The notes under the pieces: generated by a model
Database searches by the model: none
The model's input: only the letters and a program-made list of their open reading frames with translations
What the model was told of the DNA's origin: nothing
Made by a program: the position numbers and the translations under genes
Part shown: positions 32,595-41,802 of the stretch, piece after piece
Layout of the letters: the number at the start of each line of letters is the position of its first letter
How positions within the stretch are numbered: the stretch's first letter is position 1
Assembly: GCA_937898675.1 (NCBI GenBank)
Contig: CALEJB010000052.1
Span: 1-41,914 of the forward strand
From: an uncultured Prevotellaceae bacterium
GTDB lineage: Bacteria > Bacteroidota > Bacteroidia > Bacteroidales > Muribaculaceae
Length of the DNA: 41,914 nt
Direction: 5' to 3'

Positions 32595-34226
32595 ATGTTT
32601 ACTAGAATCAAGTCAGGGCTTTTTTGTGCAGCCCTTATGATGACTTTGGGAGTTCAGGGTGTTGACGCCCAGCGTGTGGCACCAGTGCCTGAGTGTGGCC
32701 ATGCAGCCGTCAACGCTCCCATGATGAGTCAATCCGCTCCCTTCACTGCCTCTGCAAGCGATGCGGTTTCGCCAGTGACGCATGTTCGTTCTTGGTATGA
32801 GGACATTACCTACAATTGGTATGACAATACCGCAGGTACCGGTACCGCTCACACCAACAAGATTACCGACCCGGTAACCGACCCTTATCAAATGTTCCAT
32901 TTTGTTAAGTCGCTTTACACCAATCCCAACGTGCCGGGCATTAAGTATTCCAAAGCGAATAACCGCTCTTATTACCCGTTTTATCAGAAATGTCCTCCTT
33001 ACGGCATCAACAGTGCTGTGACCAAGCCCTATGAGAATGGTTACACCGTGTGCCTGGTTAAGGTAAAGAATTCGTTCAAGTTTGATAAATCTGTTTATAA
33101 TGCCCCGGCTACCACTGCCGCTGATGTGATGAAATGGTTTACCGACGGCGTTGAGGAAATCGACCTGCTCACCGACGGCATGCGCGTTGGCGGCACCAGC
33201 AATACCTCTGGCACCGTGTTCCAGTACACCGGTGAGCTCAACAGGTTCTTCTTCATCAGCAAGCAAAAGACCTATGTCTTCAATGATTGGGGTGATACCC
33301 AGGACTGGTGCTGCGACTTGGCTCCGTTCTTTGCAATGTATGAGGAGTTCAGCCCCACGACTCAGGATATTGGCGCTGAAATCACCGACTTCTACACCGA
33401 GATGATCTCTGGCGAGGTCTATAATGTCATCCACGATTGCCAGGACGTGATTCAGAAGGAGCACTTCTTCTCGATGTCAGGCAAGGAAGGCACCGATTAT
33501 TATAATATGAATTGCCTTGTATTCTACATTCCCGACTATCGCAGCCAATCGAACACTCGTGACTATGATCCCTCCCATCAGCCGCATGTCGGCCTGTATG
33601 TCGCTAAACTCGAGGCCGAGGCCGAAGCTGATCCCGAGAAGGAGCATGTCTATGACGTGACCATCGATTGGAGCACCAATCTCGACAAATTGTGCCACAA
33701 CGATGTGGATGAGATATATGAGCTGCACGCCATCTGGGTTGACCCCGAGACTGGCGAGGAGAAGGACGTAATCATCTACACGGGTGAGAAGACCGCTTAT
33801 TCCTATGAGGTGCCCCAGTACATGCAGGGCTACACTATCAATTATGTGGTAAAGGCTGTACCCAAGGATGCTACCAACCCCGAATCGTTCTATACTTGGA
33901 GCAATGTTGATGATGTGTTGATTCCCGGTTACTATGACTTCTTCATGCTCAGGCTCCACCACTACGAGAGTGACTTTGTCATTGAGGACGAGCATAACTA
34001 CTATCGCAATTATGTATATCCCCAGAACGTGAAGGGCGGTGCAGGCTACACGCTCCAGGAAATCAAGGACGGATATGACCACTTTGTGCTCTATCGCACG
34101 AGCATTGAGGAAAATGTGCCCATTGCCGACCTCTTCTTCAAGGCCATCAACGGTAAGGTATTCTACAAGATTGACTACAGGGATGTAGAAGCTAATCAGC
34201 ATCCGCTCAACAACACTAACGAATAA
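32595..34226 (+). CDS. Large secreted protein of unknown function, first of two
   Basis: The 543-aa protein has a signal peptide (RIKSGLFCAALMMTLGVQGVDA, cut near residue 26). A Ser/Ala/Pro-rich stretch and a domain rich in aromatic residues (WYEDITYNWYDNTAGTG, then YQMFHFVKSLYTNP) follow. The C-terminal half has strands like VYDVTIDWSTNLDKLCH and YSYEVPQYMQGYTINYVVKA that look like fibronectin type III or Ig-type beta-sandwiches. No enzyme motif was recognised. The C-terminus lacks a sorting tail, unlike the next gene 16 bp downstream, so the pair may work together. I do not recognise the family. Confidence 0.75.
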   Translation: MFTRIKSGLFCAALMMTLGVQGVDAQRVAPVPECGHAAVNAPMMSQSAPFTASASDAVSPVTHVRSWYEDITYNWYDNTAGTGTAHTNKITDPVTDPYQMFHFVKSLYTNPNVPGIKYSKANNRSYYPFYQKCPPYGINSAVTKPYENGYTVCLVKVKNSFKFDKSVYNAPATTAADVMKWFTDGVEEIDLLTDGMRVGGTSNTSGTVFQYTGELNRFFFISKQKTYVFNDWGDTQDWCCDLAPFFAMYEEFSPTTQDIGAEITDFYTEMISGEVYNVIHDCQDVIQKEHFFSMSGKEGTDYYNMNCLVFYIPDYRSQSNTRDYDPSHQPHVGLYVAKLEAEAEADPEKEHVYDVTIDWSTNLDKLCHNDVDEIYELHAIWVDPETGEEKDVIIYTGEKTAYSYEVPQYMQGYTINYVVKAVPKDATNPESFYTWSNVDDVLIPGYYDFFMLRLHHYESDFVIEDEHNYYRNYVYPQNVKGGAGYTLQEIKDGYDHFVLYRTSIEENVPIADLFFKAINGKVFYKIDYRDVEANQHPLNNTNE

Positions 34227-34242
34227 AACAGATACATAAGCG

Positions 34243-36264
34243 ATGAAAAAGATTATATTGTTATGCTCAATGGCAGCCATGCTGCTCTCCATGTCGCTTA
34301 ACGCACAGACCGTGCTTAACGATGGTGAATACTATGTCGGTCCTTATACTACCGATGAGTACAATACTCCGGACTTTAACCTTTACACCTACTGCGGAAC
34401 AACTAACGATGTTAGTATAGGCACCATTTTGAAACCTGCCGACTATCAGCAGTATTATGGTGACACGATTGTGGGTTTCCGTTTCGCTCTCACCAATTCT
34501 ACAAGCGTTAGGGCTCTCTTCTTGACCGCTCTTGATGCCGACAATAATGTCACACAACTGATTGTTGAAAACAAATTTAGTAGTGCTAAGACATTTAATG
34601 CAGGTTGGAACACCGTTTATCTCGACCGTTCGAATTACAAAATTTTCAACTTAGCCAGCAGTGTCGCTGGCTTGTGGCTTGGAATGTACTATAACCAGTC
34701 CCAAAAGTATGATATTGCCGTTAACCGCAATAGTACCAGCCATACAGACTTGACGTATATTTATCGCAGGACCGGAACTTATTCAGGTGGCTATAAATAT
34801 TTAGATGTTAGCAGCGAGCTTGGCGGCGATGTGGCTGTACAGCTCATCCTGAGGGGCGAACCCACGCCCGTTCCTGATGGATATACCCCCCTGCCTGGCA
34901 ATTATGCCGATGCCCAGAACATCAACTTCGACGGCATCATGTTTGAAGACATGCCCTGGGGCTACACCCACTACAACGAGCATCCCGATGACTACACCTA
35001 CCAGTTGTTCGAAGAACTGAACGACGGCCTTGTCGGCCGGGGCGAGCACGGCGGTCCCCGCCACACCAACAGCGTTATGGTTCCCGTTTACAAGACCGAC
35101 TCCAGGGTTAACGGCTTCTATACCGCCGACCAGATTGATGGTGACGAAGACCACCACCTCATGGTTGATGTGATTAATGCCGATGTGGACATGACGCTCG
35201 AGAAAGAGTCGATGATTTACTACTATACGCTCGACCGTGACAAGAACAGTCTGCCCAAGACCCGCATTGCCCGCATCCAAAACAGTGCCAACAACAACGG
35301 TTCCTACACCGAGGTCAGCGACTCGCTGTACTATCAGCACAACAAGTACGATGTCAACACTTTCGCCAGAATTGACCGCTGGGACGGCAAGAACGTGATG
35401 ACCGGTGTTTATGGCCAGGACTACATGTCCTACATTCCCATCATCTGGTCTTGGGGTGACGGCACGTTCGATAACAAGCGTTACGACTGGGACACCAATG
35501 GCGTGCACAACAGCTATGGCGCTCCTTACTACAAGACTGCTGTCGGTGCCGTGGAGTTTAATGCAGGCACCGATATCGAGAGGCAGGACGGCGGCAGTTA
35601 CGCCCACTTCTGGAAAGATGCAAACGACAGCACCTGCTGCATTTACAATGTGCTGATTGACGCATACGGCTTCTTGCCCGAGAATGTTTCAACCGTGGAG
35701 TTTGAACCTTATAAGTTCCGTGTTTGGGTTGAGGACCTCGAGCCCAATGACAACGAGGGTCTGCGCGGTTACGATGCCGTGGGTGATGAGATTGTGCCAA
35801 ACGGCGAGACGCCCAACGAGATTGTTTTGATTACCGACGATGCTCCCAAGTGTGCTCCGGGCACCAATGCCACCCGTCTGTTGGCTGGCAAGAAAGATGG
35901 TGACTTCAGCAAGTGGGTAACCTTTGGCGCCACCATGGGATTCAAGCCCACACTGCGCATCCGTTTCTACTACAAGGTGAAGGAACGCGAGCCCAGCTTC
36001 AATGATGTCTTAGTCGCCGATGAGGATACCCTTGAACCCTTTGTGCCCAGTAATGGCGAGGCGCTGTATTATGCTGTCGAGGATAAGGACTATGCTCCTT
36101 CGCCCCACACTGGCGTCATCGAGACCCTCAGCGGCGCACAGGTTGTCAGCACGACTTTTGTCAACATGCAGGGCATGCAGTCGAGCACCCCGTTTGCCGG
36201 CGTGAACATCATGGTCACCCGCTACAGCGACGGTTCGACTACCACAATGAAGGTTATCAAGTAA
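34243..36264 (+). CDS. Large secreted protein with type IX-like C-terminal sorting tail
   Basis: The 673-aa protein has a signal peptide (KKIILLCSMAAMLLSMSLNA). An N-terminal domain of about 190 residues (TVLNDGEYYVGPYTTDEYNT to DVAVQLILRG) looks like the beta-rich modules of surface adhesins. A long middle region has Asp/Tyr-rich sequence (DQIDGDEDHHLMVDVINADV). The last 45 residues (VVSTTFVNMQGMQ, then GVNIMVTRYSDGS and TMKVIK) match the pattern of type IX secretion C-terminal signals (a v-Y-n-l-x-G start and a k-v-I-k end). It is thus probably exported to the cell surface. No catalytic motif was seen. Confidence 0.78.
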   Translation: MKKIILLCSMAAMLLSMSLNAQTVLNDGEYYVGPYTTDEYNTPDFNLYTYCGTTNDVSIGTILKPADYQQYYGDTIVGFRFALTNSTSVRALFLTALDADNNVTQLIVENKFSSAKTFNAGWNTVYLDRSNYKIFNLASSVAGLWLGMYYNQSQKYDIAVNRNSTSHTDLTYIYRRTGTYSGGYKYLDVSSELGGDVAVQLILRGEPTPVPDGYTPLPGNYADAQNINFDGIMFEDMPWGYTHYNEHPDDYTYQLFEELNDGLVGRGEHGGPRHTNSVMVPVYKTDSRVNGFYTADQIDGDEDHHLMVDVINADVDMTLEKESMIYYYTLDRDKNSLPKTRIARIQNSANNNGSYTEVSDSLYYQHNKYDVNTFARIDRWDGKNVMTGVYGQDYMSYIPIIWSWGDGTFDNKRYDWDTNGVHNSYGAPYYKTAVGAVEFNAGTDIERQDGGSYAHFWKDANDSTCCIYNVLIDAYGFLPENVSTVEFEPYKFRVWVEDLEPNDNEGLRGYDAVGDEIVPNGETPNEIVLITDDAPKCAPGTNATRLLAGKKDGDFSKWVTFGATMGFKPTLRIRFYYKVKEREPSFNDVLVADEDTLEPFVPSNGEALYYAVEDKDYAPSPHTGVIETLSGAQVVSTTFVNMQGMQSSTPFAGVNIMVTRYSDGSTTTMKVIK

Positions 36265-36347
36265 ACCAAAAACTCTCTATATTCATCAACAATGTGTATT
36301 TAAAGAAACTTAGTATCATTTGATTTTTTTATATGTATGCACAATTG

Positions 36348-36386
36348 CCTGGGGCCTGCTGTGAAGCATCCCCCAGGATTTTTTTT
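36348..36386 (+). terminator. Intrinsic terminator of the secreted-protein operon
   Basis: Arms CCTGGGG (36348-36354) and CCCCAGG (36371-36377), with inner TGCT/AGCA, are followed by eight T residues at 36379-36386. Confidence 0.9.
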
Positions 36387-36704
36387 GTGTTAATTGTTGC
36401 TTTGATTTCTTGTGTCGGCATGTCATGCTAAGGGCATCGCCAACGGCAGGCGAAAGCACCATCTGGCGCTGTTGTGGCATCATTGGGATGGATGCAATGG
36501 CGAAGCCTGTAAACATCAAAATATGGCCCTTAAAAGGCGCCACATTGCCGACTGGCAGATTCTGCCTTCGAATTACACTCTAATCTTGTAGCCCATATTT
36601 TGCCCTGATTTTGCATCCAATGTCACGAACACCCCGCCCAAGCCATAGCGCTGAATGCGCGGCATGTGAGCAAAGCGAACTGTAGCCGGGGCAGAACAAG
36701 AATT

Positions 36705-36735
36705 GCGGCAGGCCCCCTTGCAAGGCGCCTGCCGC
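36705..36735 (-). terminator. Hairpin after the outer-membrane barrel gene
   Basis: Arms GCGGCAGGC (36705-36713) and GCCTGCCGC (36727-36735) are perfect. On the minus strand AATTCTTGTTCT follows, a moderate U-tract. Confidence 0.65.
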
Positions 36736-36767
36736 GTTCAACTTCTTATTTATTCACTAAAAGGCAA

Positions 36768-37346
36768 TCAGAACTTCATGCCAAATGCAATCTGGATGTT
36801 GCCGTTCTTGGCGTCACTCTCATAGGTGCCAAGCTCACCAAGCTTGAGCTCGCCAAATGCCTTGGTAAGGCCCATGGTGTAGCGTGCCTGGACAAAGGCA
36901 TTCTCGGTCAGATTATAGGTGCCGCCCAAGCCAAGGCCAAAGTCAATGTCCTTGGTGGCATCCTTGAGGTCCAAAGCATCATCAATGCCATCAGCGCTGA
37001 GCTTGCTGTAAACATTGACGCCCAGTTGGGGACCAAAGTCGATGCTGAAGTTGGGGGAAACGTAGTACTTAAGCATTACGGGTACATTGATGTAGTTGGT
37101 GTTGTAGGTGATGTCATCAAACTTGCCGCCCTGTGAAGCGAACACAACTTCGGGCGAGATGGCGAGCTTGTCAGTGAAGTGATGCTCCATCAGTACACCG
37201 AATTGGTAGCTGGGTTTCATGCCATGCTCTACATTCTCACCCCAGAAATTGGTCATGTCAAAACCAACCTTGAAACCGAACTGAGTCTGTGCGCTTGCGC
37301 TCATGCATACGATTGCAACTGCAACCAAAGCAAAAATCTTCTTCAT
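36768..37346 (-). CDS. Small outer-membrane beta-barrel protein
   Basis: The ATG at 37346 gives 192 aa; the in-frame extension to 37400 runs through the AT-rich leader. A signal peptide (KKIFALVAVAIVCMSASAQ) is followed by eight or so amphipathic strands, starting with TQFGFKVGFDMTNFWG and ending with IQIAFGMKF. The terminal Phe and the GLGGTYNLTENAFVQARY-type strands fit the PorT/OMP_b-brl family of eight-strand barrels. Its role is unknown. A hairpin lies in the leader. Confidence 0.85.
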   Translation of the reverse strand: MKKIFALVAVAIVCMSASAQTQFGFKVGFDMTNFWGENVEHGMKPSYQFGVLMEHHFTDKLAISPEVVFASQGGKFDDITYNTNYINVPVMLKYYVSPNFSIDFGPQLGVNVYSKLSADGIDDALDLKDATKDIDFGLGLGGTYNLTENAFVQARYTMGLTKAFGELKLGELGTYESDAKNGNIQIAFGMKF

Positions 37347-37408
37347 GATAATAAATGTTGTTTTATAAAAAATGATAGTTAATAAAAAAAAACTTTTCAA
37401 TTTGTTTG

Positions 37409-37433
37409 GGTCTCCCCTTTTTTGGGGCAGACC
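37409..37433 (-). promoter_or_regulatory. Hairpin in the leader of the barrel gene
   Basis: Arms GGTCTGCCCC and GGGGAGACC (minus strand), with one bulged base and an A-rich loop, lie about 60 bp before the ATG. It could affect translation or mRNA life; there is no U-tract directly after it. Confidence 0.4.
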
Positions 37434-37544
37434 GCATCTTTGACGGGTAACCTTGCTAAAGGTTTAATCTTTGTTTCGAGAAAATGTGCATTTTTTGGAC
37501 ATTTTGAACAATCTGCTATTCAAAAAGGACAGAAACACCCATTT

Positions 37545-38186
37545 TTACTCCTGGCGTTTTGTGCTGTACTGCTTGCAGTAGTCCTTGATGCCGCAGTTTA
37601 GGCAGTCGGGGCGCTGCGCCTTGCACACATAGCGGCCGTGCAGCAGAATCCAGTGGTGTGCCTTGAACCTCACCTCGGCGGGGATGTGCCGCGTGAGGTC
37701 GCGCTCCACGTCGGCAGGTGTTTTGCCTTGTGACAGACCGATGCGGCGCGACACGCGCAAGACGTGCGTATCGACAGGGATAGTGGCCTGCCCGAAGGCG
37801 ATGCCCAGCACCACGTTGGCGGTCTTGCGGCCCACGCCGGGCAGCGAGGTCAGCTCGGCCATCGTGCCGGGCACCACGCCGTTGAACTTGTCGGTGAGCA
37901 TGGCCGCCATCTGTTGCAGGTGGGTGGCTTTGCTGTTGGGATATGACACGCTCTTGACATATTCCAGTATGCCCTCAACCGTGGCGGCGGCCATGGCCCG
38001 GGGGGTAGGGTAGGCGTCAAACAGTGCCGGAGTAACCATGTTGATGCGCTTGTCGGTGCACTGGGCGCTCAGCATCACGGCCACCAGCAGCTGGAACGTG
38101 TTGGTGAAATGCAGTTCTGTTTCAGGGTTGGGGCGCTCTTGCTTGAAATAACTGAGTATGCCGCTATACCGTTCTTTGATCGTCAT
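37545..38186 (-). CDS. nth: Endonuclease III
   Basis: Nth (213 aa) is the DNA glycosylase/AP lyase for oxidised pyrimidines. The helix-hairpin-helix LPGVGRKTANVV (115-126) carries catalytic Lys121. Asp139 is in PVDTHV. The iron-sulfur loop Cys188-x6-Cys195-x2-Cys198-x5-Cys204 is intact. The ATG at 38186 is used rather than a TTG at 38210, because the first conserved residues follow MTIKERY. Confidence 0.96.
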   Translation of the reverse strand: MTIKERYSGILSYFKQERPNPETELHFTNTFQLLVAVMLSAQCTDKRINMVTPALFDAYPTPRAMAAATVEGILEYVKSVSYPNSKATHLQQMAAMLTDKFNGVVPGTMAELTSLPGVGRKTANVVLGIAFGQATIPVDTHVLRVSRRIGLSQGKTPADVERDLTRHIPAEVRFKAHHWILLHGRYVCKAQRPDCLNCGIKDYCKQYSTKRQE

Positions 38187-38207
38187 GGTCTCGTCTGACT
38201 GAAAAAG

Positions 38208-38244
38208 CAAGGGGCAACATTATATATATAATGTGTATCCCTTG
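38208..38244 (-). terminator. pheS terminator
   Basis: On the minus strand arms CAAGGG and CCCTTG, with an inner ACATTAT/ATAATGT stem, are followed by CTTTTTC. It separates pheS from nth. Confidence 0.75.
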
Positions 38245-38267
38245 TGATAAATAGTGCTGGTGAAAAT

Positions 38268-39305
38268 TTAGTGCGCGCTCTTGAACTCGTCGAGGAACCT
38301 CACATCGTTCTCGCTGAACATGCGCAGGTCCTTGACCATGTACTTCAAGTTGGTGATGCGCTCGATGCCCAAGCCAAAGGCATAGCCCGAGTAAACCGAA
38401 CTGTCGATGCCGCTGGCCTCAAGCACGGCGGGATCTACCATGCCGCAGCCCAGAATCTCGACCCATCCGGTGTGCTTGCAAAAACCGCACCCATCGCCGC
38501 CGCACAGCATGCACGACACGTCCATCTCGGCGCTGGGCTCGGTGAACGGGAAGTAGCTGGGACGCAGGCGAATTTGGGTGTCGGTGCCGAACATTTCTTT
38601 GGCAAAGTACAACAGCACCTGCTTCAGGTCGGCAAACGACACGTTCTTGTCGATGTACAGGCCCTCAATCTGGTGGAAGAAGCAGTGGGCGCGGGCCGTG
38701 ATGGCCTCGTTGCGGAATACGCGGCCCGGGCAGATGATGCGGATGGGCGGCTGGTTGCTTTCCATGGTGCGCACCTGCACCGAACTGGTGTGGCTGCGCA
38801 GCACGATGTTGCGGGCCACTTCTTGGTCATTCTTCTCGATGAAGAAGGTGTCCTGCATGTCGCGGGCGGGGTGGTCGGCGGCAAAGTTCAGCGCGCTGAA
38901 CACGTGCCAGTCGTCTTCAACCTCGGGGCCGTTGGCAACGGTGAAACCCAGGCGCGAGAAGATGTCGATAATCTGCTTGCGCACCACCGAAATCGGGTGG
39001 CGGGTGCCCAGCTCGGCGGGAAACGCCGGGCGGGTGATGTCAATCTTGTTCTGTTCTTTGGCTTGCTCTTTGCAAGTCTCGCGCAGGTCGTTGATTTTGT
39101 TGGTCGCCAAGTTCTTGAGCTCGTTGAGCCTCTGGCCCAGCTCGCGCTTTTCTTCGGCGGCAACGGTGCGGAACTCGTTGAACAGTGCCGTAATCTCGCC
39201 TTTCTTGCTCAGGTATTTGATGCGCAGTTCCTCTAATTCCGGCTCATTGTTGGCCTTGAGTTCGCTGATTTGCGCCTTGAGCGCTTCTATTTTGTCTTTT
39301 AACAT
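38268..39305 (-). CDS. pheS: Phenylalanyl-tRNA synthetase alpha subunit
   Basis: PheS (345 aa) has the N-terminal coiled coil (about 1-85) that binds tRNA, then the class II catalytic core: HPISVVRKQIIDIFSRLGF, GRVFRNEAITARAHCFFHQIE (motif 2, given as two halves at GRVFRNEA and FHQIEGLY) and GYAFGLGIERI (motif 3). It pairs with PheT, which is not in the window. Length and motifs are normal. Confidence 0.97.
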   Translation of the reverse strand: MLKDKIEALKAQISELKANNEPELEELRIKYLSKKGEITALFNEFRTVAAEEKRELGQRLNELKNLATNKINDLRETCKEQAKEQNKIDITRPAFPAELGTRHPISVVRKQIIDIFSRLGFTVANGPEVEDDWHVFSALNFAADHPARDMQDTFFIEKNDQEVARNIVLRSHTSSVQVRTMESNQPPIRIICPGRVFRNEAITARAHCFFHQIEGLYIDKNVSFADLKQVLLYFAKEMFGTDTQIRLRPSYFPFTEPSAEMDVSCMLCGGDGCGFCKHTGWVEILGCGMVDPAVLEASGIDSSVYSGYAFGLGIERITNLKYMVKDLRMFSENDVRFLDEFKSAH

Positions 39306-39330
39306 AATCGCTTGATGTTGAAATAATCGT

Positions 39331-39339
39331 GCAAAGATA
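39331..39339 (-). promoter_or_regulatory. pheS promoter -7 element
   Basis: Minus-strand TATCTTTGC is an exact TAnnTTTGC match, 25 bp before the ATG. The -33 box is not clear. Confidence 0.55.
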
Positions 39340-39404
39340 CAAAAACGCGGGCAAACAATCGCAATATATCAACGATTTTCTCAATTAGTGCTCGTTTTTA
39401 TCGC

Positions 39405-39446
39405 AAAAAAAAAACGGCCCCGCCAGACAGTTGCCTGGCAGGGTCG
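39405..39446 (-). terminator. pta-ackA terminator
   Basis: On the minus strand a stem of about 12 base pairs (CGACCCTGCCAGG against TCTGGCGGGGCCG, with G-U pairs) is followed by nine to ten T residues. Confidence 0.88.
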
Positions 39447-39476
39447 TCTGTAGGTTTGTGCTTGTTCGGGGGGGGG

Positions 39477-40691
39477 TTAGGGCTCGCGACCTTCAACGAT
39501 GGCCTCGGTGTCCCTGGCAATCATCTGTTCCTCGTCGGTCATGACGACAACAACCTTGACCTTGCTGTCTGGCAGACTGATTTCGCCTTCCTTACCGTGG
39601 AAGATTTCGTCGTTGAGTTTCTCGTCAATCTTCACGCCCAGGTAGGACAGGTTTTGGCACACGCGCCTGCGGGTCTGGTACTGGTTCTCGCCAACGCCGC
39701 CGGTAAAGGCGATGATGTCCACGCCGTTCATCTCGGCCGCATAGGCGCCGATGTACTTCGTCAGGCGCAACTCATACATGTCGAGGGCCAGTTGCGCGCG
39801 CTCGTTGTGGTCGAGTTCGGCGGCGTCAACGATTTCGCGCATGTCGCTGCTGATTTCGGTAATGCCCAGCACACCGCTCTTCTTGTTGATGATGTTCAGC
39901 ATCTCCTTGGGCGAGATGTTGTATTTTTCCATGAGGAAAAGCAGCGCGCCCGGGTCAACGTCGCCCGAGCGGGTGCCCATCATCAAGCCCTCGGTGGGGG
40001 TCAGGCCCATGGTGGTGTCGATGCTCTTGCCGTCAACGATGGCGCTGATGCTGGCGCCGTTGCCCACATGGCAGCAGATGATTTTCTTGCCGGCGGGAGT
40101 GGTGCCCAGCATGTCGCACACGCGGGTGGCGACAAAGCGGTGGCTCGTGCCGTGGAAGCCGTAACGGCGCACGTGGTCCTCGGTGTAGTACTTCATGGGC
40201 AGCGGGTACAGGAACGCCTTCTTGGGCATCGTCTGGTGGAATGCGGTGTCAAACACGCCCACCTGGGGAACGCCAGGCAGCACGGCCTCGATGGCCTCGA
40301 TGCCTGCCATGTTCACGGGATTGTGCAGCGGGGCAATGCCGTAGCACTCGCGGATCATCGCCTTCACATCCTCGGTGATGAGCACGCTGCGGCTAAACTT
40401 CTCGCCGCCGTGCACCACGCGGTGGCCCACAGCATCAATCTCCTTGAGGTCCTTGATGCAGCCATACTCGGGGTGAATCAGCGCGTCGAGGATGGCCTCG
40501 ATGGCACCCTTGTGGTCGCTGATGCTGAGGTCGATGTTCTTCTTGCTGCCGTCGTCAAACTTCAGCTTGATGAATGCGTCGGGCAGACCGATTTTTTCTA
40601 CACCGCCCTCGGCCAGGGTCTTGTTCTCCTTTGTCTCGATGAGTTTGTACTTGGCAGAGCTGCTGCCGCAGTTGAGCACTAAAATGTTCAT
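39477..40691 (-). CDS. ackA: Acetate kinase
   Basis: AckA (404 aa) makes ATP from acetyl phosphate. It starts with MNILVLNCGSSSAKYKLIET (the conserved NxGSSSxK), has VGHRVVHGGEKF with the catalytic Arg, VFDTAFHQTMP, the GFHGTSHRFV motif, THxG-type NGASISAIVDGKSIDTTMGL, and FTGGVGEN near the C-terminus. All active-site residues are present. It follows pta by 38 bp on the same strand; a run of nine C residues (minus strand) comes directly after its stop. Confidence 0.97.
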   Translation of the reverse strand: MNILVLNCGSSSAKYKLIETKENKTLAEGGVEKIGLPDAFIKLKFDDGSKKNIDLSISDHKGAIEAILDALIHPEYGCIKDLKEIDAVGHRVVHGGEKFSRSVLITEDVKAMIRECYGIAPLHNPVNMAGIEAIEAVLPGVPQVGVFDTAFHQTMPKKAFLYPLPMKYYTEDHVRRYGFHGTSHRFVATRVCDMLGTTPAGKKIICCHVGNGASISAIVDGKSIDTTMGLTPTEGLMMGTRSGDVDPGALLFLMEKYNISPKEMLNIINKKSGVLGITEISSDMREIVDAAELDHNERAQLALDMYELRLTKYIGAYAAEMNGVDIIAFTGGVGENQYQTRRRVCQNLSYLGVKIDEKLNDEIFHGKEGEISLPDSKVKVVVVMTDEEQMIARDTEAIVEGREP

Positions 40692-40729
40692 TTCTTGTTG
40701 TTTGATTAAGTTATAGTGAGGAATGCTTG

Positions 40730-41740
40730 TTATCGGTTGATGGCCTGGTTGCAGGTGAGGATGACGGTGCGGTAGATGTCGTCATCGTTGCAGCCGCGCG
40801 ACAGGTCGTTGACGGGAGCGGCAAGACCTTGCAGCACGGGACCTACGGCCTTGGCGCCTGCTATGCGCTGCACCAGCTTATAGGCAATGTTGCCCACGCC
40901 CAGGTCGGGGAACACGAGCACATTGGCCTGGCCGGCAATGTCGCTGCCGGGAGCCTTGCTGGCGCCCACGCTGGGAACGATGGCGGCGTCGGCCTGAAGC
41001 TCGCCGTCAATCTTGAGGGCGGGGTTCATCTCCTTGGCGATGCGGGTGGCCTCTACGACCTTGTCCACGCGCTCATGCTTGGCGCTGCCCTTGGTCGAGA
41101 AACTCAGCATGGCAATCTTGGGATCGTCAATCTCGGCGAGGGCGCGGGCGGTGCGGTCGGCGCTCACGGCAATCTCGGCAAGCTGGTTGGCGTCGGGGTC
41201 GGGAACGACGGCGCAGTCGGCAAACACCATCACGCCGTTGTGGCCGTAGGGCGAGCCCTCGGGCAGCAGCATCAGGAATGCGCCGCTCACGGTGCTGATG
41301 CCGGGAGCCGTCTTGAGCACCTGGAACGCAGCGCGCAGCACGTTGCCCGTGGTGTTCATGGCGCCGGCAACCTGGCCGTCGGCGTCACCGTTCTTGATGA
41401 GCAGGCAACCCAGGTACAGCGGGTCAAGCACCTTCTTGCGGGCGTCCTCGATGGTCACGCCCTTGGACTTGCGCAGTTCGTAGAACAACTGTGCATAGGG
41501 TTCCATCGCCTCGGCATCGGCGGGATTGATGATGTTGGCCTTGTCGATATTTGTCAGCCCCAGTTCGGCGGCCTTGGCAAGGATTTCGGCCTTGTCGCCA
41601 ATGAGCACGATGTTGGCAATGCCGTCAGCAATGATGCGGTCGGCGGCCGTCAGCGTGCGGGGTTCTAAACTCTCGGGAAGGATGATGCGCTGTCTGTTGG
41701 CAATCGCGTTGCTTTTCAGTTTCTCAAACAATGGTTCCAT
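40730..41740 (-). CDS. pta: Phosphate acetyltransferase
   Basis: Pta (336 aa) swaps CoA of acetyl-CoA for phosphate. It is the short PTA_PTB form without the N-terminal P-loop domain. Conserved segments include RIILPESLEPRTLTAADRII, DPLYLGCLLIKNGDADGQVAGAMNTTG (at DPLYLG and GDADGQVAGA) and PGSDIAGQANVLVFPDLGVGN (at PGSDIAGQANVLVFPDL). It comes first in a pta-ackA operon, giving ATP and acetate from fermentation. Confidence 0.96.
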   Translation of the reverse strand: MEPLFEKLKSNAIANRQRIILPESLEPRTLTAADRIIADGIANIVLIGDKAEILAKAAELGLTNIDKANIINPADAEAMEPYAQLFYELRKSKGVTIEDARKKVLDPLYLGCLLIKNGDADGQVAGAMNTTGNVLRAAFQVLKTAPGISTVSGAFLMLLPEGSPYGHNGVMVFADCAVVPDPDANQLAEIAVSADRTARALAEIDDPKIAMLSFSTKGSAKHERVDKVVEATRIAKEMNPALKIDGELQADAAIVPSVGASKAPGSDIAGQANVLVFPDLGVGNIAYKLVQRIAGAKAVGPVLQGLAAPVNDLSRGCNDDDIYRTVILTCNQAINR

Positions 41741-41793
41741 GTCGATAAACAGTGTTTTGTATTGTTAAAAAATGGTTATATGTTCTTTATCCG

Positions 41794-41802
41794 ACAAAAT
41801 TA
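41794..41802 (-). promoter_or_regulatory. pta-ackA promoter -7 element
   Basis: Minus-strand TAATTTTGT is one base off the consensus and 53 bp before the pta ATG. The -33 box is weak. Confidence 0.5.

Larger units (their letters stand above)
36265..36767. other. Intergenic region after the secreted-protein operon
   Basis: The first part holds a strong plus-strand terminator and the last part a hairpin for the minus-strand barrel gene. Between them (about 36390-36700) there is GC-richer sequence without a promoter, open frame or repeat that I can support. The short frame on its minus strand (36316-36543) has no coding character. Confidence 0.5.

Noticed and set aside
36316..36543. 75-codon minus-strand frame after the secreted operon
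   Set aside because: It runs through the terminator and lacks a start signal; it looks non-coding.
39456..40682. 408-codon frame opposite ackA
   Set aside because: It is a GC-driven shadow of a clearly real gene, with His/Val/Ala/Gly-rich sequence and no family motif.
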